From Lachnospiraceae bacterium (GTDB lineage: Bacteria; Bacillota; Clostridia; Lachnospirales; Lachnospiraceae): a DNA stretch of 43,328 nt. This document shows positions 1 to 7,417 of this stretch, piece after piece; positions within the stretch are counted from its first letter, which is position 1; every line of letters starts with the position of its first letter. The DNA lies in NCBI GenBank assembly GCA_017472605.1, contig JAFUPV010000007.1:1-43328 (forward strand). The letters run 5' to 3'. A model generated the notes under the pieces. That model searched no databases. It was given only the letters and a program-made list of their open reading frames with translations, and was not told the origin of the DNA. The translations under genes were made by a program, and so were the position numbers.

Positions 1-1
1 C

Positions 2-937
2 GTTGTCATTTTAGCGGCAACCAACCGTCCGGAGTCGCTGGACCCGGCGCTGCTCCGTCCGGGACGGTTTGACCGCCGAATCCCGGTGGAACTGCCGGAT
101 CTGCAGGGCCGTGTGGACATTCTGAAAGTCCATGCAGCAAAGATCAAGATTGCGGACAACGTTGATTTTGATGCCATTGCCAGAATGGCTGCCGGTGCGT
201 CCGGCGCAGAGCTGGCGAACATTGTAAATGAAGGTGCTCTTCGTGCCGTCCGTGACGGACGCCGGTTTGCCACCCAGGCGGACCTGATGGAGAGTGTGGA
301 AGTTGTCATTGCCGGATACCAGAAGAAAAACCGGATTTTGTCCAACAAGGAAAAGATGATCGTTGCCTACCATGAGGTCGGCCATGCGCTTGTAGCCGCG
401 CTCCAGACCAATTCGGCTCCTGTGCAGAAAATCACGATCATTCCGCGAACCTCCGGTGCGCTTGGATACACCATGCAGGTAGATGACGGTGAGCACTATC
501 TGATGTCCAAGACAGAACTGGAGAACAAGATTGCCACCTTTACCGGCGGCCGCGCGGCTGAAGATCTGGTTTTCGGTGAGATCACGACCGGCGCGTCCAA
601 CGACATTGAGCAGGCAACAAAGCTTGCCCGCGGTATGATCACCCGCTATGGAATGAGCAGGGAATTTGGAATGGTAGCGATGGAAACGGTTCAGAACATG
701 TATCTGGGCGGAGACACCAGCCTTTCCTGCTCCGCAGACACGCAGGCAAAAATCGATAATCTGGTTGTGGAGCTGGTTCACAAACAGTACATCAAGGCAA
801 AACAGCTGCTGTCGGATAACAAAGATAAGCTCCATGAACTGGCAAAGTATCTTTACGAGAACGAAACCATTACCGGTGAGGAGTTCATGGCAATTCTGAT
901 GGCACGCAAGGAAATCGGAATGAATACAGCGGAATAA
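2..937 (+). CDS. ftsH: ATP-dependent zinc metalloprotease FtsH, C-terminal part
   Basis: Membrane-anchored AAA+ protease that degrades misfolded and short-lived proteins. The gene enters the window already open. The first residues (AATNRP, then LLRPGRFDR) are the second region of homology of the AAA ATPase, including the arginine finger. The lid helices follow, then the M41 peptidase with the zinc site HEVGH near base 373 and a downstream Asp in the usual ASNDIEQAT segment that supplies the third zinc ligand. The N-terminal membrane segments and Walker A lie outside the window. The end is intact: the protein stops shortly after the last helix (EEFMAILM) without the long charged tail seen in some homologues. 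A rho-independent terminator follows directly, so this is the last gene of its operon. The family call is very secure. Confidence 0.96.
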   Translation, partial: VVILAATNRPESLDPALLRPGRFDRRIPVELPDLQGRVDILKVHAAKIKIADNVDFDAIARMAAGASGAELANIVNEGALRAVRDGRRFATQADLMESVEVVIAGYQKKNRILSNKEKMIVAYHEVGHALVAALQTNSAPVQKITIIPRTSGALGYTMQVDDGEHYLMSKTELENKIATFTGGRAAEDLVFGEITTGASNDIEQATKLARGMITRYGMSREFGMVAMETVQNMYLGGDTSLSCSADTQAKIDNLVVELVHKQYIKAKQLLSDNKDKLHELAKYLYENETITGEEFMAILMARKEIGMNTAE

Positions 938-955
938 AAGAAGCATTCGATGAAG

Positions 956-1002
956 GCAGTCCGTTTCAGGGAGGAATGAATCCTGGAACGGGCTGTTTTT
1001 TT
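956..1002 (+). terminator. Rho-independent terminator after ftsH
   Basis: A 15-nt arm at 956-970 pairs with 982-996 (one G-T and a few wobble pairs) around an 11-nt loop and is followed by a run of seven T residues. It ends the ftsH transcript about 20 bases after the stop codon. Confidence 0.85.
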
Positions 1003-1012
1003 GTAAAAAGGC

Positions 1013-1043
1013 TTGACTGTAAAGGGACTTTATACTTTATAAT
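1013..1043 (+). promoter_or_regulatory. MerR-type promoter with 19-bp spacer and dyad operator
   Basis: TTGACT at 1013-1018 and TATAAT at 1038-1043 are 19 bp apart, the over-long spacing typical of MerR-activated promoters. Within the spacer TAAAG-GGA-CTTTA forms a perfect 5-3-5 dyad. It lies about 145 bases upstream of the MerR gene, so the simplest reading is autoregulation by that protein. Confidence 0.82.
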
Positions 1044-1189
1044 TAGTATGACACCGGGGAAAAAAGTCATGTGTTTCATGGATAGGTGAAAGAAGATGAC
1101 TTTGAGATCTGTAACCCATGGAAAATGTAACTCATGAAAGATTAATCTGCGCGGGATCGCGTTTGCAGATTTTGTAAGGAGGCATGCAT

Positions 1190-2725
1190 ATGAATATAAA
1201 GGAAATCGAAGAACGTTCCGGACTGACCCGTGCCAACATCCGCTATTATGAGAAGGAAGGCCTGCTGGAATGTGAGCGCAGAGACAACGGATACCGTGAT
1301 TATACGCAAGAAAATCTGGAACAGCTGAAGAAGATTCGTCTTCTGAGAGAGCTGGGATGTTCGCTGGAAGAGATCCGGACACTGCAGGTGAATCCGGACC
1401 GACTCTGTGAATTCATGGAGCAGCATGCAGCTGCGATTGAGCGGCAGACAACGCAGCTGGGAAACGCGAAGACTGTGTGGACGGAAATCCGGCAGGAAGG
1501 GGTTACATACAGCCAGATCAATGCGGACCGGTACTTGTATCGTCTGGAAGAACTGGCAAGGGAGCGAAGCGGAAGCAGTTATAGTTATGGTGGCATGACG
1601 GCACCAGTCCAGCCGGCGGCGACCAGTGGGGACGGGGAACCGGAAGCTCCTCATCCATGGCGAAGATTCTTTGCCCGCGGACTGGACTATTCCCTGTATC
1701 AGCTGATTTTGACAATCGTCTGGGAAGGTGTTCTTCATCAGATGACGGCAGACAGCTTTCTGTACAGCTGCGGCCGTACAATTCTTACAATTGTGCTCAT
1801 GCTTCTGATCGAACCGATCCTTCTCCACTTCTTTGGAACCACCTTCGGCAAGTGGATTTTTGGAATTTATCTTTCGGACATGGACGGCAGCCGTCTGCGT
1901 TACCGTGCGGCACGGATGCGTACCTGGCAGGTACTCTGGCAGGGAGAGGCGCTCTATGTGCCGGTGCTGGCACTGATCTGCAATTACCGCAGCCATAAGA
2001 AATATCTGGAATGGGGAAAAACCGACTGGGATACGGAATATGATGTGGACTATCAGTTCCGTGATCGAAAGCCGGCCGTTTATACCGGTTGCTGGATCCT
2101 GGCGGTTGCTGTCATGGCTTTTTTCACTGTGGTTTTGGATGAATACCAGTATATTCCCCCAAACCGCGGCGCCCTGACCGTGGAAGAGTTTGCGGAGAAT
2201 TATAACTGGTATGTGAAGAAACTGTCTCTGGTGAACGGTTCCTCCCCGGATTCTTCCAGTTATCTGAACGCACAGGCACAATATCAGCCCCAAACGGAAG
2301 AACCGGGCGTGGTTGTCATCGACCTCTTTTCGCAAGAGCATGTGAAGCCGGAATTTCGGTTTGAAACGGAGGGAGATGCCATTTTGTCCGTGTCGTTTGG
2401 CGGCTCACACATCCTGGAACCGGAAGAATGGTTCAGCGGCTATTACCCGGAAACGGTCTATGCAGTCATGGCGTTAGCCGGTGCGCAGGAGGACATCTCA
2501 CCGTGGAATTTTGGATTCCGACGTTTTCTTCAGAGGATGGACGCGATTGGATTTGAAAAACTGCTCAATTCATATGATGTGGAAGAAGCGGGACTGCATC
2601 TGGTAAACGACGTGCAATACAATGCAGACTGGCTTTCCTTTTTGGAGGGGACGGGAGTGCTGATTAATACAAATTCGGCGGAGGTGGAATTTTCGATTCA
2701 GTTTCGGGCGGAAGTGGTGGAATGA
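1190..2725 (+). CDS. MerR-family regulator fused to an RDD-like membrane domain
   Basis: I start this at the second ATG (1190): AAGGAGG at 1176-1182 is 7 bases from it but only 1 base from the ATG at 1184. The first 70 residues are a MerR winged helix (MNIKEIEERSGLTRANIRYY, then EGLLE), followed by a helical dimerisation segment to about residue 110. From about 150 to 310 the protein is hydrophobic with the Arg/Asp pattern of RDD membrane proteins (RRFFARGLDY) and three or four likely membrane helices. The last 190 residues are soluble and unrecognised. At 511 residues it is about four times a normal MerR protein. Known: MerR proteins twist long-spacer promoters. Inferred: a membrane-tethered one-component sensor acting on its own promoter. 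The side of the membrane on which the tail lies depends on whether there are three or four helices. Confidence 0.88.
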   Translation: MNIKEIEERSGLTRANIRYYEKEGLLECERRDNGYRDYTQENLEQLKKIRLLRELGCSLEEIRTLQVNPDRLCEFMEQHAAAIERQTTQLGNAKTVWTEIRQEGVTYSQINADRYLYRLEELARERSGSSYSYGGMTAPVQPAATSGDGEPEAPHPWRRFFARGLDYSLYQLILTIVWEGVLHQMTADSFLYSCGRTILTIVLMLLIEPILLHFFGTTFGKWIFGIYLSDMDGSRLRYRAARMRTWQVLWQGEALYVPVLALICNYRSHKKYLEWGKTDWDTEYDVDYQFRDRKPAVYTGCWILAVAVMAFFTVVLDEYQYIPPNRGALTVEEFAENYNWYVKKLSLVNGSSPDSSSYLNAQAQYQPQTEEPGVVVIDLFSQEHVKPEFRFETEGDAILSVSFGGSHILEPEEWFSGYYPETVYAVMALAGAQEDISPWNFGFRRFLQRMDAIGFEKLLNSYDVEEAGLHLVNDVQYNADWLSFLEGTGVLINTNSAEVEFSIQFRAEVVE

Positions 2726-2737
2726 CAGGCGGCGCGT

Positions 2738-3688
2738 TCAGTGCCGTTCCTGCAGCATCCGGTAAATCATTTCCACATCGTAGTCCGGCGCACATTCCTT
2801 TGCTGCGGCAATGATGTCAGCAATTTCCTGTGGTTCTGTTTCCAGCGCATCTGCAATCGCTTCCAAGGAGTCACCGCGGGCAAGCTTGCGGCAGCAAAGG
2901 GAGATTTTTCCTAATAACAGTCCTTTTTCGATTCCATCTTCCATTGCTTCTTCTCTCTGTACCTCAATATCTGTCTTATAGTCATATTCAGCAATCAGCA
3001 TATTTCTCACCTCACTTGCCTTTCTGTCTAAATATTCTTTTAGTATGTTCTGCTCCATGCACTGTGCAATTGCTTTGCGGATCGGATCCGGTTCGCCATT
3101 GTTTCTGTGATTCCGCACACATTCCACAAAAAGGAAATACTCACGTAAAACAGGGCACTTTTCAAGGATCGGGTGTTTCTTTTCCGGATTGATGTTGATG
3201 ATCTTCACCTTCAGCTCCAGCGCCGCATCCTCTCCCTTTATTTTGTAGGAATCCGACAGCTTTAATACCTGTTCCAGCGGATAATCTTCGATTCCGTTAT
3301 AGAAAACATAAAATTCCGGAGCGGGAATTTGTGCCAGCTTTTTCGAATAACGTTTCCGAACCGGCACAATCTGCTCGTAGGCTCTGCCGGAGTACAGAAG
3401 CGCGCGAAGACACATGTTGGGGTTCACGGTGCTCTGATGCTCTGCGAAGAGCATAAATTTGTTCTGGACATGAAAGGAGATATCGTTTTTGAAATTCATG
3501 TACAGAATCTGTTCAACTTTGATCCGGTCAATCTGGATGCTGTCTCTGGCGTAATTTGTGTCGTGAAGTGCGTTGAAGAGGGAGAGTTCATTGTCGTAAG
3601 CGGTACAGTCGGAGAAGAAAAGATCAACAAAGACGCTGTCCTTATACTCACGATTTTCTCTGGAGGTATCAGTTGCTTCATAGTCCAT
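2738..3688 (-). CDS. Rpn-family nuclease / putative transposase (PD-(D/E)XK)
   Basis: A 316-residue protein of the Rpn (recombination-promoting nuclease, formerly YhgA-like transposase) type. Near the N terminus KDSVFVDLFF matches the family's first conserved segment. The core FMLFAEHQS with a following RALLYSGRAYEQ has the ExQ-type catalytic strand and helix of this restriction-like fold. The last 80 residues are the usual charged tail with a helix reading AMEDGIEKG. Family members such as RpnA cleave DNA and promote RecA-independent recombination. ATG 3688 is preceded on the reverse strand by AAAGGCGG at a fitting distance. The gene is convergent with the MerR gene (12 bases apart) and has its own promoter, with a tandem repeat array as leader. 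Despite the transposase name there are no inverted terminal repeats. Confidence 0.85.
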   Translation of the reverse strand: MDYEATDTSRENREYKDSVFVDLFFSDCTAYDNELSLFNALHDTNYARDSIQIDRIKVEQILYMNFKNDISFHVQNKFMLFAEHQSTVNPNMCLRALLYSGRAYEQIVPVRKRYSKKLAQIPAPEFYVFYNGIEDYPLEQVLKLSDSYKIKGEDAALELKVKIININPEKKHPILEKCPVLREYFLFVECVRNHRNNGEPDPIRKAIAQCMEQNILKEYLDRKASEVRNMLIAEYDYKTDIEVQREEAMEDGIEKGLLLGKISLCCRKLARGDSLEAIADALETEPQEIADIIAAAKECAPDYDVEMIYRMLQERH

Positions 3689-3755
3689 TTGCGTTTCCGC
3701 CTTTCTGTATCATATTCAGGATTGCTGCGGTTATCTTTCGTAATGCAAATGGTGG

Positions 3756-3886
3756 GTTCGCCATATGAGTGTGCAGGCACCCTCGCACGACTCACTGTTT
3801 ACACACATCCAGAACTGCGTTCTGGATCGTGACGTTCGTCGTATGAGTGTGCAAGCACCCTCGCACGACTCACTGTTTACACGAAC
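3756..3886 (-). repeat. Tandem 78-bp structured repeat in leader of the Rpn gene
   Basis: Read on the reverse strand, one full unit (about 3808-3885) and one partial unit (3756-3807) repeat with a 78-bp period, as seen from CACTGTTT at 3793 and again at 3871. Each has a GTGC...GCAC hairpin extended by GAGT...ACTC, and the full unit has a perfect 9-bp hairpin (ATCCAGAAC, loop TGC, 3807-3827). It is homologous to the array at 32568-32772. Confidence 0.85.
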
Positions 3887-3915
3887 ATTATACCACAGAG
3901 GAAAGGGGAAGGCAA
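3887..3915 (-). promoter_or_regulatory. Promoter of the Rpn gene
   Basis: On the reverse strand TTGCCT (3915-3910), 17 bp, then TATAAT (3892-3887). The repeat array begins directly after the -10 box, so the repeats are transcribed as 5' leader of about 190 bases. Confidence 0.7.
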
Positions 3916-3941
3916 GAAAACCGGGAAAATAATACTTTTTG

Positions 3942-4022
3942 TGTGAATAAAGGCATACGAAAATGCATAGTAATGTGGATAACAAAATGTGGATAAGTAT
4001 TGTGAATATATCGTGTGGGTAA
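3942..4022 (+). other. Cluster of DnaA boxes
   Basis: TGTGGATAA (complement of the DnaA box TTATCCACA) occurs perfectly at 3974-3982 and 3988-3996. One-mismatch copies lie at 3942-3950 (TGTGAATAA) and 4014-4022 (TGTGGGTAA), and a two-mismatch copy lies at 4001-4009. All five have the same orientation in an A+T-rich 80-bp stretch. No dnaA, dnaN or other origin genes are near. Confidence 0.6.
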
Positions 4023-4102
4023 AGTGGAAAATCGGATATTCCGGAAATGAATTAATTCCCTTTTCGTTTTCTGTCGGTTATGATAAAATGATGCTGGAGT
4101 TG

Positions 4103-4137
4103 AAAATCCTCTCACAGGCAAGCCTGTGTCGGATTTT
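4103..4137 (+). terminator. Terminator-like hairpin in the leader of the FAH gene
   Basis: AAAATCC (4103-4109) pairs with GGATTTT (4131-4137), and inside it CACAGGC (4113-4119) pairs with GCCTGTG (4122-4128) around a 2-nt loop. The T run follows. It stands 58 bases before the FAH start codon, with a TATGAT-like -10 at 4079-4084, so it may be an attenuator, or a terminator for transcripts reading in from either side. Confidence 0.5.
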
Positions 4138-4195
4138 TGAACGTTTGACTCTGGTATCATAAAATCATTGGAAAAAGAAACGGGGGAATTACGAT

Positions 4196-5125
4196 ATGAA
4201 GCTTTACACTGCAGTGATTAACGAAAGGGAAGAACTGCTGGCAGGGATGTCCGACGGGATTCATGCCTTCCTGTTATCCAGCATTGGACTTCATTTTTCG
4301 GATATGAATGATCTGATCAGCCACATGACTGCAGAGCAGCGGGATGCAATTGAGAAGCAGGCGGCTATTGAGTTGACGGATGAAGCCACAGCTGCGGAGT
4401 GGAAAAATCAGGAGAATAACCCTGCGATTGTTGCGCTGGAATCAATAACGCTATGCGCGCCAATTCCCCGTCCGCGCCAGGATGTGATCTGTCTTGGAAT
4501 CAACTATGATGAGCATGCTGCAGAAGCCGGACGGTTTTCCGAGGAGGCCTTTGGCGGAGAACGTCCTTATACCATCTATTTTTCCAAACGTGTCAGCCGC
4601 GCTGCTGCGCCGGGAGAGACAATTCCCTCCTATCAGGGACTGGTTGACAGCCTGGATTACGAAGCGGAGCTTGGGGTTGTCCTTGGAAAAGACGCAAAAA
4701 ATGTGTCGGCAGAGGAGGCAAAAGACTATATCTTCGGCTATACAATCATTAATGATATCAGTGCCAGAAATCTGCAGACCCGCCACAAGCAGTGGTATCT
4801 CGGAAAGAGTCTGGATGGCTTCACACCAATGGGCCCCTGCCTTGTAACGGCAGATGAGATTCCTGATGTGCAGAATCTGGATATCCGCTGCTTTGTCAAC
4901 GGAGAAAAGCGGCAAAGCAGCAATACCCGTTACATGATCCAGACCGTGCAGGGGGCAATTGCGGAGCTTTCCGCGGGAATGACCCTGCAGGCAGGAACCA
5001 TCATTGCCACCGGAACTCCAGCCGGCGTGGGAATGGGAATGACGCCGCCCACGTTTTTACAGCCGGGTGACACAGTGACCTGTCAGATTGAGGGAATTGG
5101 GACGCTTACGAATCGGATTTGCTGA
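4196..5125 (+). CDS. Fumarylacetoacetate hydrolase family protein
   Basis: A 309-residue member of the FAH superfamily, which includes acylpyruvate hydrolases, 2-oxo-acid hydratases and decarboxylases that need Mg2+ or Mn2+. The short N-terminal domain (to about residue 95) leads into the conserved DVICLGINY segment. The metal-binding acidic residues are in SLDYEAELGVVLGK and IINDISARN, and the family end GTIIATGTPAGVG is complete. GGGGG lies about 10 bases before ATG 4196. The next genes are for aryl pyruvate and aryl acetate metabolism, so a role on a related oxo acid is possible, but a separate promoter and a terminator lie between them. The exact substrate cannot be told from sequence. 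Confidence 0.9.
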   Translation: MKLYTAVINEREELLAGMSDGIHAFLLSSIGLHFSDMNDLISHMTAEQRDAIEKQAAIELTDEATAAEWKNQENNPAIVALESITLCAPIPRPRQDVICLGINYDEHAAEAGRFSEEAFGGERPYTIYFSKRVSRAAAPGETIPSYQGLVDSLDYEAELGVVLGKDAKNVSAEEAKDYIFGYTIINDISARNLQTRHKQWYLGKSLDGFTPMGPCLVTADEIPDVQNLDIRCFVNGEKRQSSNTRYMIQTVQGAIAELSAGMTLQAGTIIATGTPAGVGMGMTPPTFLQPGDTVTCQIEGIGTLTNRIC

Positions 5126-5277
5126 TCCGGTACCAGGCAGAAGGAACGTGCCTCTGCTCCATATAGAATATGACCATCCGGATTCGTTCGTGCATGAAAT
5201 TGTGCATAAGTCAGGTGGCACAAGGAATAGCAGAAAAATTGGTCGGATTGACGGTAGAATTTCCGCAGCATTTTGTG

Positions 5278-5412
5278 TATAATATCGATCAGAGACCGGA
5301 CAGGACGCCAGTACTGTTACCAGTGTTCCAGTCCGGTAAAGACTATGGAGCAGAACAACGTTTTGCGCCCCTCAGCATGCCGCTCAAAGATGAGATCGCT
5401 GAGGGCTATTTT
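5278..5412 (+). ncRNA. Possible short structured transcript or attenuated leader before iorA
   Basis: A consensus TATAAT stands at 5278-5283; the best spaced -35 (TAGAAT, 5255-5260) is weak. Downstream CCGGAC and GTCCGG can close a hairpin, followed by a strong terminator ending near 5412. A transcript from about 5290 would be about 120 nt with no clear reading frame. I do not recognise it as a known riboswitch: no T-box, THF, ZTP or guanidine core was found. It could be a small RNA or an attenuator for the ior operon. Confidence 0.35.
5368..5412 (+). terminator. Rho-independent terminator upstream of iorA
   Basis: CCCTCAGC (5368-5375) pairs with GCTGAGGG (5398-5405), with a nested CTCA/TGAG pairing in the loop, followed by a T-rich run. 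Confidence 0.75.
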
Positions 5413-5437
5413 TGTTTATTTATATGTCTGGGCAAAT

Positions 5438-5518
5438 ATGCCGGTGACGCGTTCTGCTGGATTGCATCCAGCCAGGCGAAGCACCAGTGACATGCCGGTG
5501 ACGCGTTCTGTTGGATGT
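5438..5518 (+). repeat. 54-bp direct repeat upstream of iorA
   Basis: ATGCCGGTGACGCGTTCTG occurs at 5438 and again at 5492, a 54-bp period with one and a half units. Between the copies CTGGAT-TGC-ATCCAG (5457-5471) is a perfect hairpin. It ends about 18 bases before the iorA start codon, inside the leader. Confidence 0.7.
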
Positions 5519-5536
5519 TTTTAGAGGTGACTACAT

Positions 5537-7417
5537 ATGCATAAAGAATTTTTAATGGGAAATGAGGCAATTGCCCTCGGTGCGATTGCCGCTGGTGTGA
5601 ATCTGGTGACCGGATACCCGGGAACACCTTCCAGTGAGGTGCTGGAAACGGTGGCAAAGCGCCGCCCGGAAGATACCTATGTGGAATGGTCGGTAAATGA
5701 GAAGGCAGCCATGGAAGTGGCAGCGGGAGCCGCATACTCCGGTGCCCGTGTCATGGTAACGATGAAGCAGGTAGGCTTAAACGTGGCTTCCGATCCGCTG
5801 ATGAGTCTGGAATATATCGGTGTCAAGGGCGGAATGGTCGTTCTGGTGGCAGATGACCCGGGACCAATCTCTTCCCAGACGGAACAGGATACCAGACATT
5901 TTGCAGCGTTCTCCAAGCTGCCCTGCTTCGATCCGTCTTCCGCACAGGAAGCCTATGAGATGGTTCAGGAAGCCTTTGCCTTTTCAGAGCAGTACGGCAC
6001 ACCGGTGTTCCTTCGTCCGACAACAAGAGTCTGTCATGGCTATGCGTCTGTGACGGTAAAGGATGCGGAAGAATATACTGTACATAAACCGGAAGGATTC
6101 GAAAAGGATTCCTCCCGCTGGGTGATTTTCCCGCGGCTTTCCTTTGCGAACCACAAAAAAATTGAGGAAAGAAATGAGAAGCTGGCGGATGTGTTTTCCG
6201 GCTATGAACGAAATCAGATCCTGCCTCCGTGTGAGGAAAACAGCGGGCTGAAAAAAGGCATTGCTGCCGGCGGCATCAGCTATACCTATGCCATGGAAGC
6301 CATGAAAGCGACAGGAATGGCAAAGACGCTGAAAGTGGCAACTCCGTTCCCCTTCCCGGAAGCGCTTGCCGTGGAGTTTCTGCAGGGGCTGGATGAGGTT
6401 CTCTGTCTGGAAGAACTGGATCCGGTCATCGAAAAAGAACTGGTCTATGTATGTGGAAAATACCATCTGTCTACAAAAATAATGGGAAAACTGACCCACG
6501 ATGTGAAAAACGCGGGAGAGAACAGCAGAGACAGTGTTGCGGAAACCATTACCGCCTTTCTGTCAGATTTGGGAAACGATGAAAGCTGCAGCGAAGGCGA
6601 AACAAATACCGGAGCATCGGAGCAGGAAACATCCGCTTCCTCCCGGACTGCAGAACCGCCTGCTCTCCCGGTGCGGCCGCCGGTTCTCTGCGCCGGATGT
6701 CCTCACCGCGCTTCCTTCTATGCGGTAAAACAGGCAATGAAAGGAAAAAAGAGCGTGTTCTGCGGTGATATCGGCTGCTACACGCTGGGTAATGCCATGC
6801 CTCTTGACATGGTAGACACCTGCCTCTGCATGGGTGCGGGAGTGACCATCGGTCAGGGAATTACAAAAATAGAACCAGACACCACCTGCTTTGGCTTTGT
6901 CGGTGATTCCACGTTCTTTGCGTCAGCAATCACCGGTGTTGTCAATGCCGTTTACAATCAGGCAAACATGGTTCTGGTGGTTCTGGATAACTCCACCACA
7001 GCCATGACCGGTCATCAGCCCCATCCGGGTACCGGCCGCACCATGATGGGGGAAATCGTTTCAAAGATAAATATCGAAGCCGTTCTCAGAGGAATCGGAC
7101 TGACAACGGTAGAGACCGTAAATCCGCTGGAGCTGGACAAGGCCGTTTCCACGGTACAGCGTGTTGCTGCCGAGTCTGGGGTGAAAGCAATCATCTTCAA
7201 ATCCCCGTGCATCGCAGTGGTAAAACCGTCCGGAGCGCTTCATGTGGATCCCAGCCGCTGCATCGGCTGTCAGAAATGCATCCGTCAGCTGGGATGTCCG
7301 GCTGTCACGCTGCAGGATGGAATGGTACGCATCGATGAAGGGCTCTGCACCGGCTGCACCCTCTGCAGTCAGGTTTGCCCAGTCAATGCCATTGTGGGAG
7401 GTGACAATCATGAATAA
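5537..7417 (+). CDS. iorA: Indolepyruvate:ferredoxin oxidoreductase, alpha subunit
   Basis: Large subunit of the cytoplasmic enzyme that oxidatively decarboxylates aryl pyruvates (from Trp, Phe, Tyr) to aryl acetyl-CoA, reducing ferredoxin. The 626 residues match the family's full length. The N-terminal pyrimidine-binding domain shows GYPGTPSSEVLE. The C-terminal thiamine diphosphate domain shows CAGCPHR (about 387), GDIGCY (about 410) and GDSTFF (about 455) with DNSTTAMTGHQ. Two 4Fe-4S motifs close the protein, CIGCQKC from residue 575 and CTGCTLC from 604. A Ser/Glu/Thr-rich linker sits at about 350-385. GAGGTG is 7 bases before ATG 5537. It overlaps iorB by 8 bases, so the subunits are co-translated. 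Confidence 0.96.
   Translation: MHKEFLMGNEAIALGAIAAGVNLVTGYPGTPSSEVLETVAKRRPEDTYVEWSVNEKAAMEVAAGAAYSGARVMVTMKQVGLNVASDPLMSLEYIGVKGGMVVLVADDPGPISSQTEQDTRHFAAFSKLPCFDPSSAQEAYEMVQEAFAFSEQYGTPVFLRPTTRVCHGYASVTVKDAEEYTVHKPEGFEKDSSRWVIFPRLSFANHKKIEERNEKLADVFSGYERNQILPPCEENSGLKKGIAAGGISYTYAMEAMKATGMAKTLKVATPFPFPEALAVEFLQGLDEVLCLEELDPVIEKELVYVCGKYHLSTKIMGKLTHDVKNAGENSRDSVAETITAFLSDLGNDESCSEGETNTGASEQETSASSRTAEPPALPVRPPVLCAGCPHRASFYAVKQAMKGKKSVFCGDIGCYTLGNAMPLDMVDTCLCMGAGVTIGQGITKIEPDTTCFGFVGDSTFFASAITGVVNAVYNQANMVLVVLDNSTTAMTGHQPHPGTGRTMMGEIVSKINIEAVLRGIGLTTVETVNPLELDKAVSTVQRVAAESGVKAIIFKSPCIAVVKPSGALHVDPSRCIGCQKCIRQLGCPAVTLQDGMVRIDEGLCTGCTLCSQVCPVNAIVGGDNHE

Noticed and set aside
1142-2341. Reverse-strand frame opposite the MerR-RDD gene
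   Set aside because: No ribosome site and no protein-like motifs; the forward strand has clear domains.
2738-3688. Insertion sequence
   Set aside because: Although Rpn proteins are called transposases, no terminal inverted repeats or target duplication surround the gene.
3942-4022. Chromosomal replication origin
   Set aside because: DnaA boxes are present, but dnaA, dnaN, rpmH or other origin genes are not, and no clear unwinding element was seen.
5126-5536. Known riboswitch or T-box upstream of iorA
   Set aside because: No T-box GGTGGNACCGCG, THF, ZTP or guanidine core could be found by eye; kept only as an unassigned structured leader.
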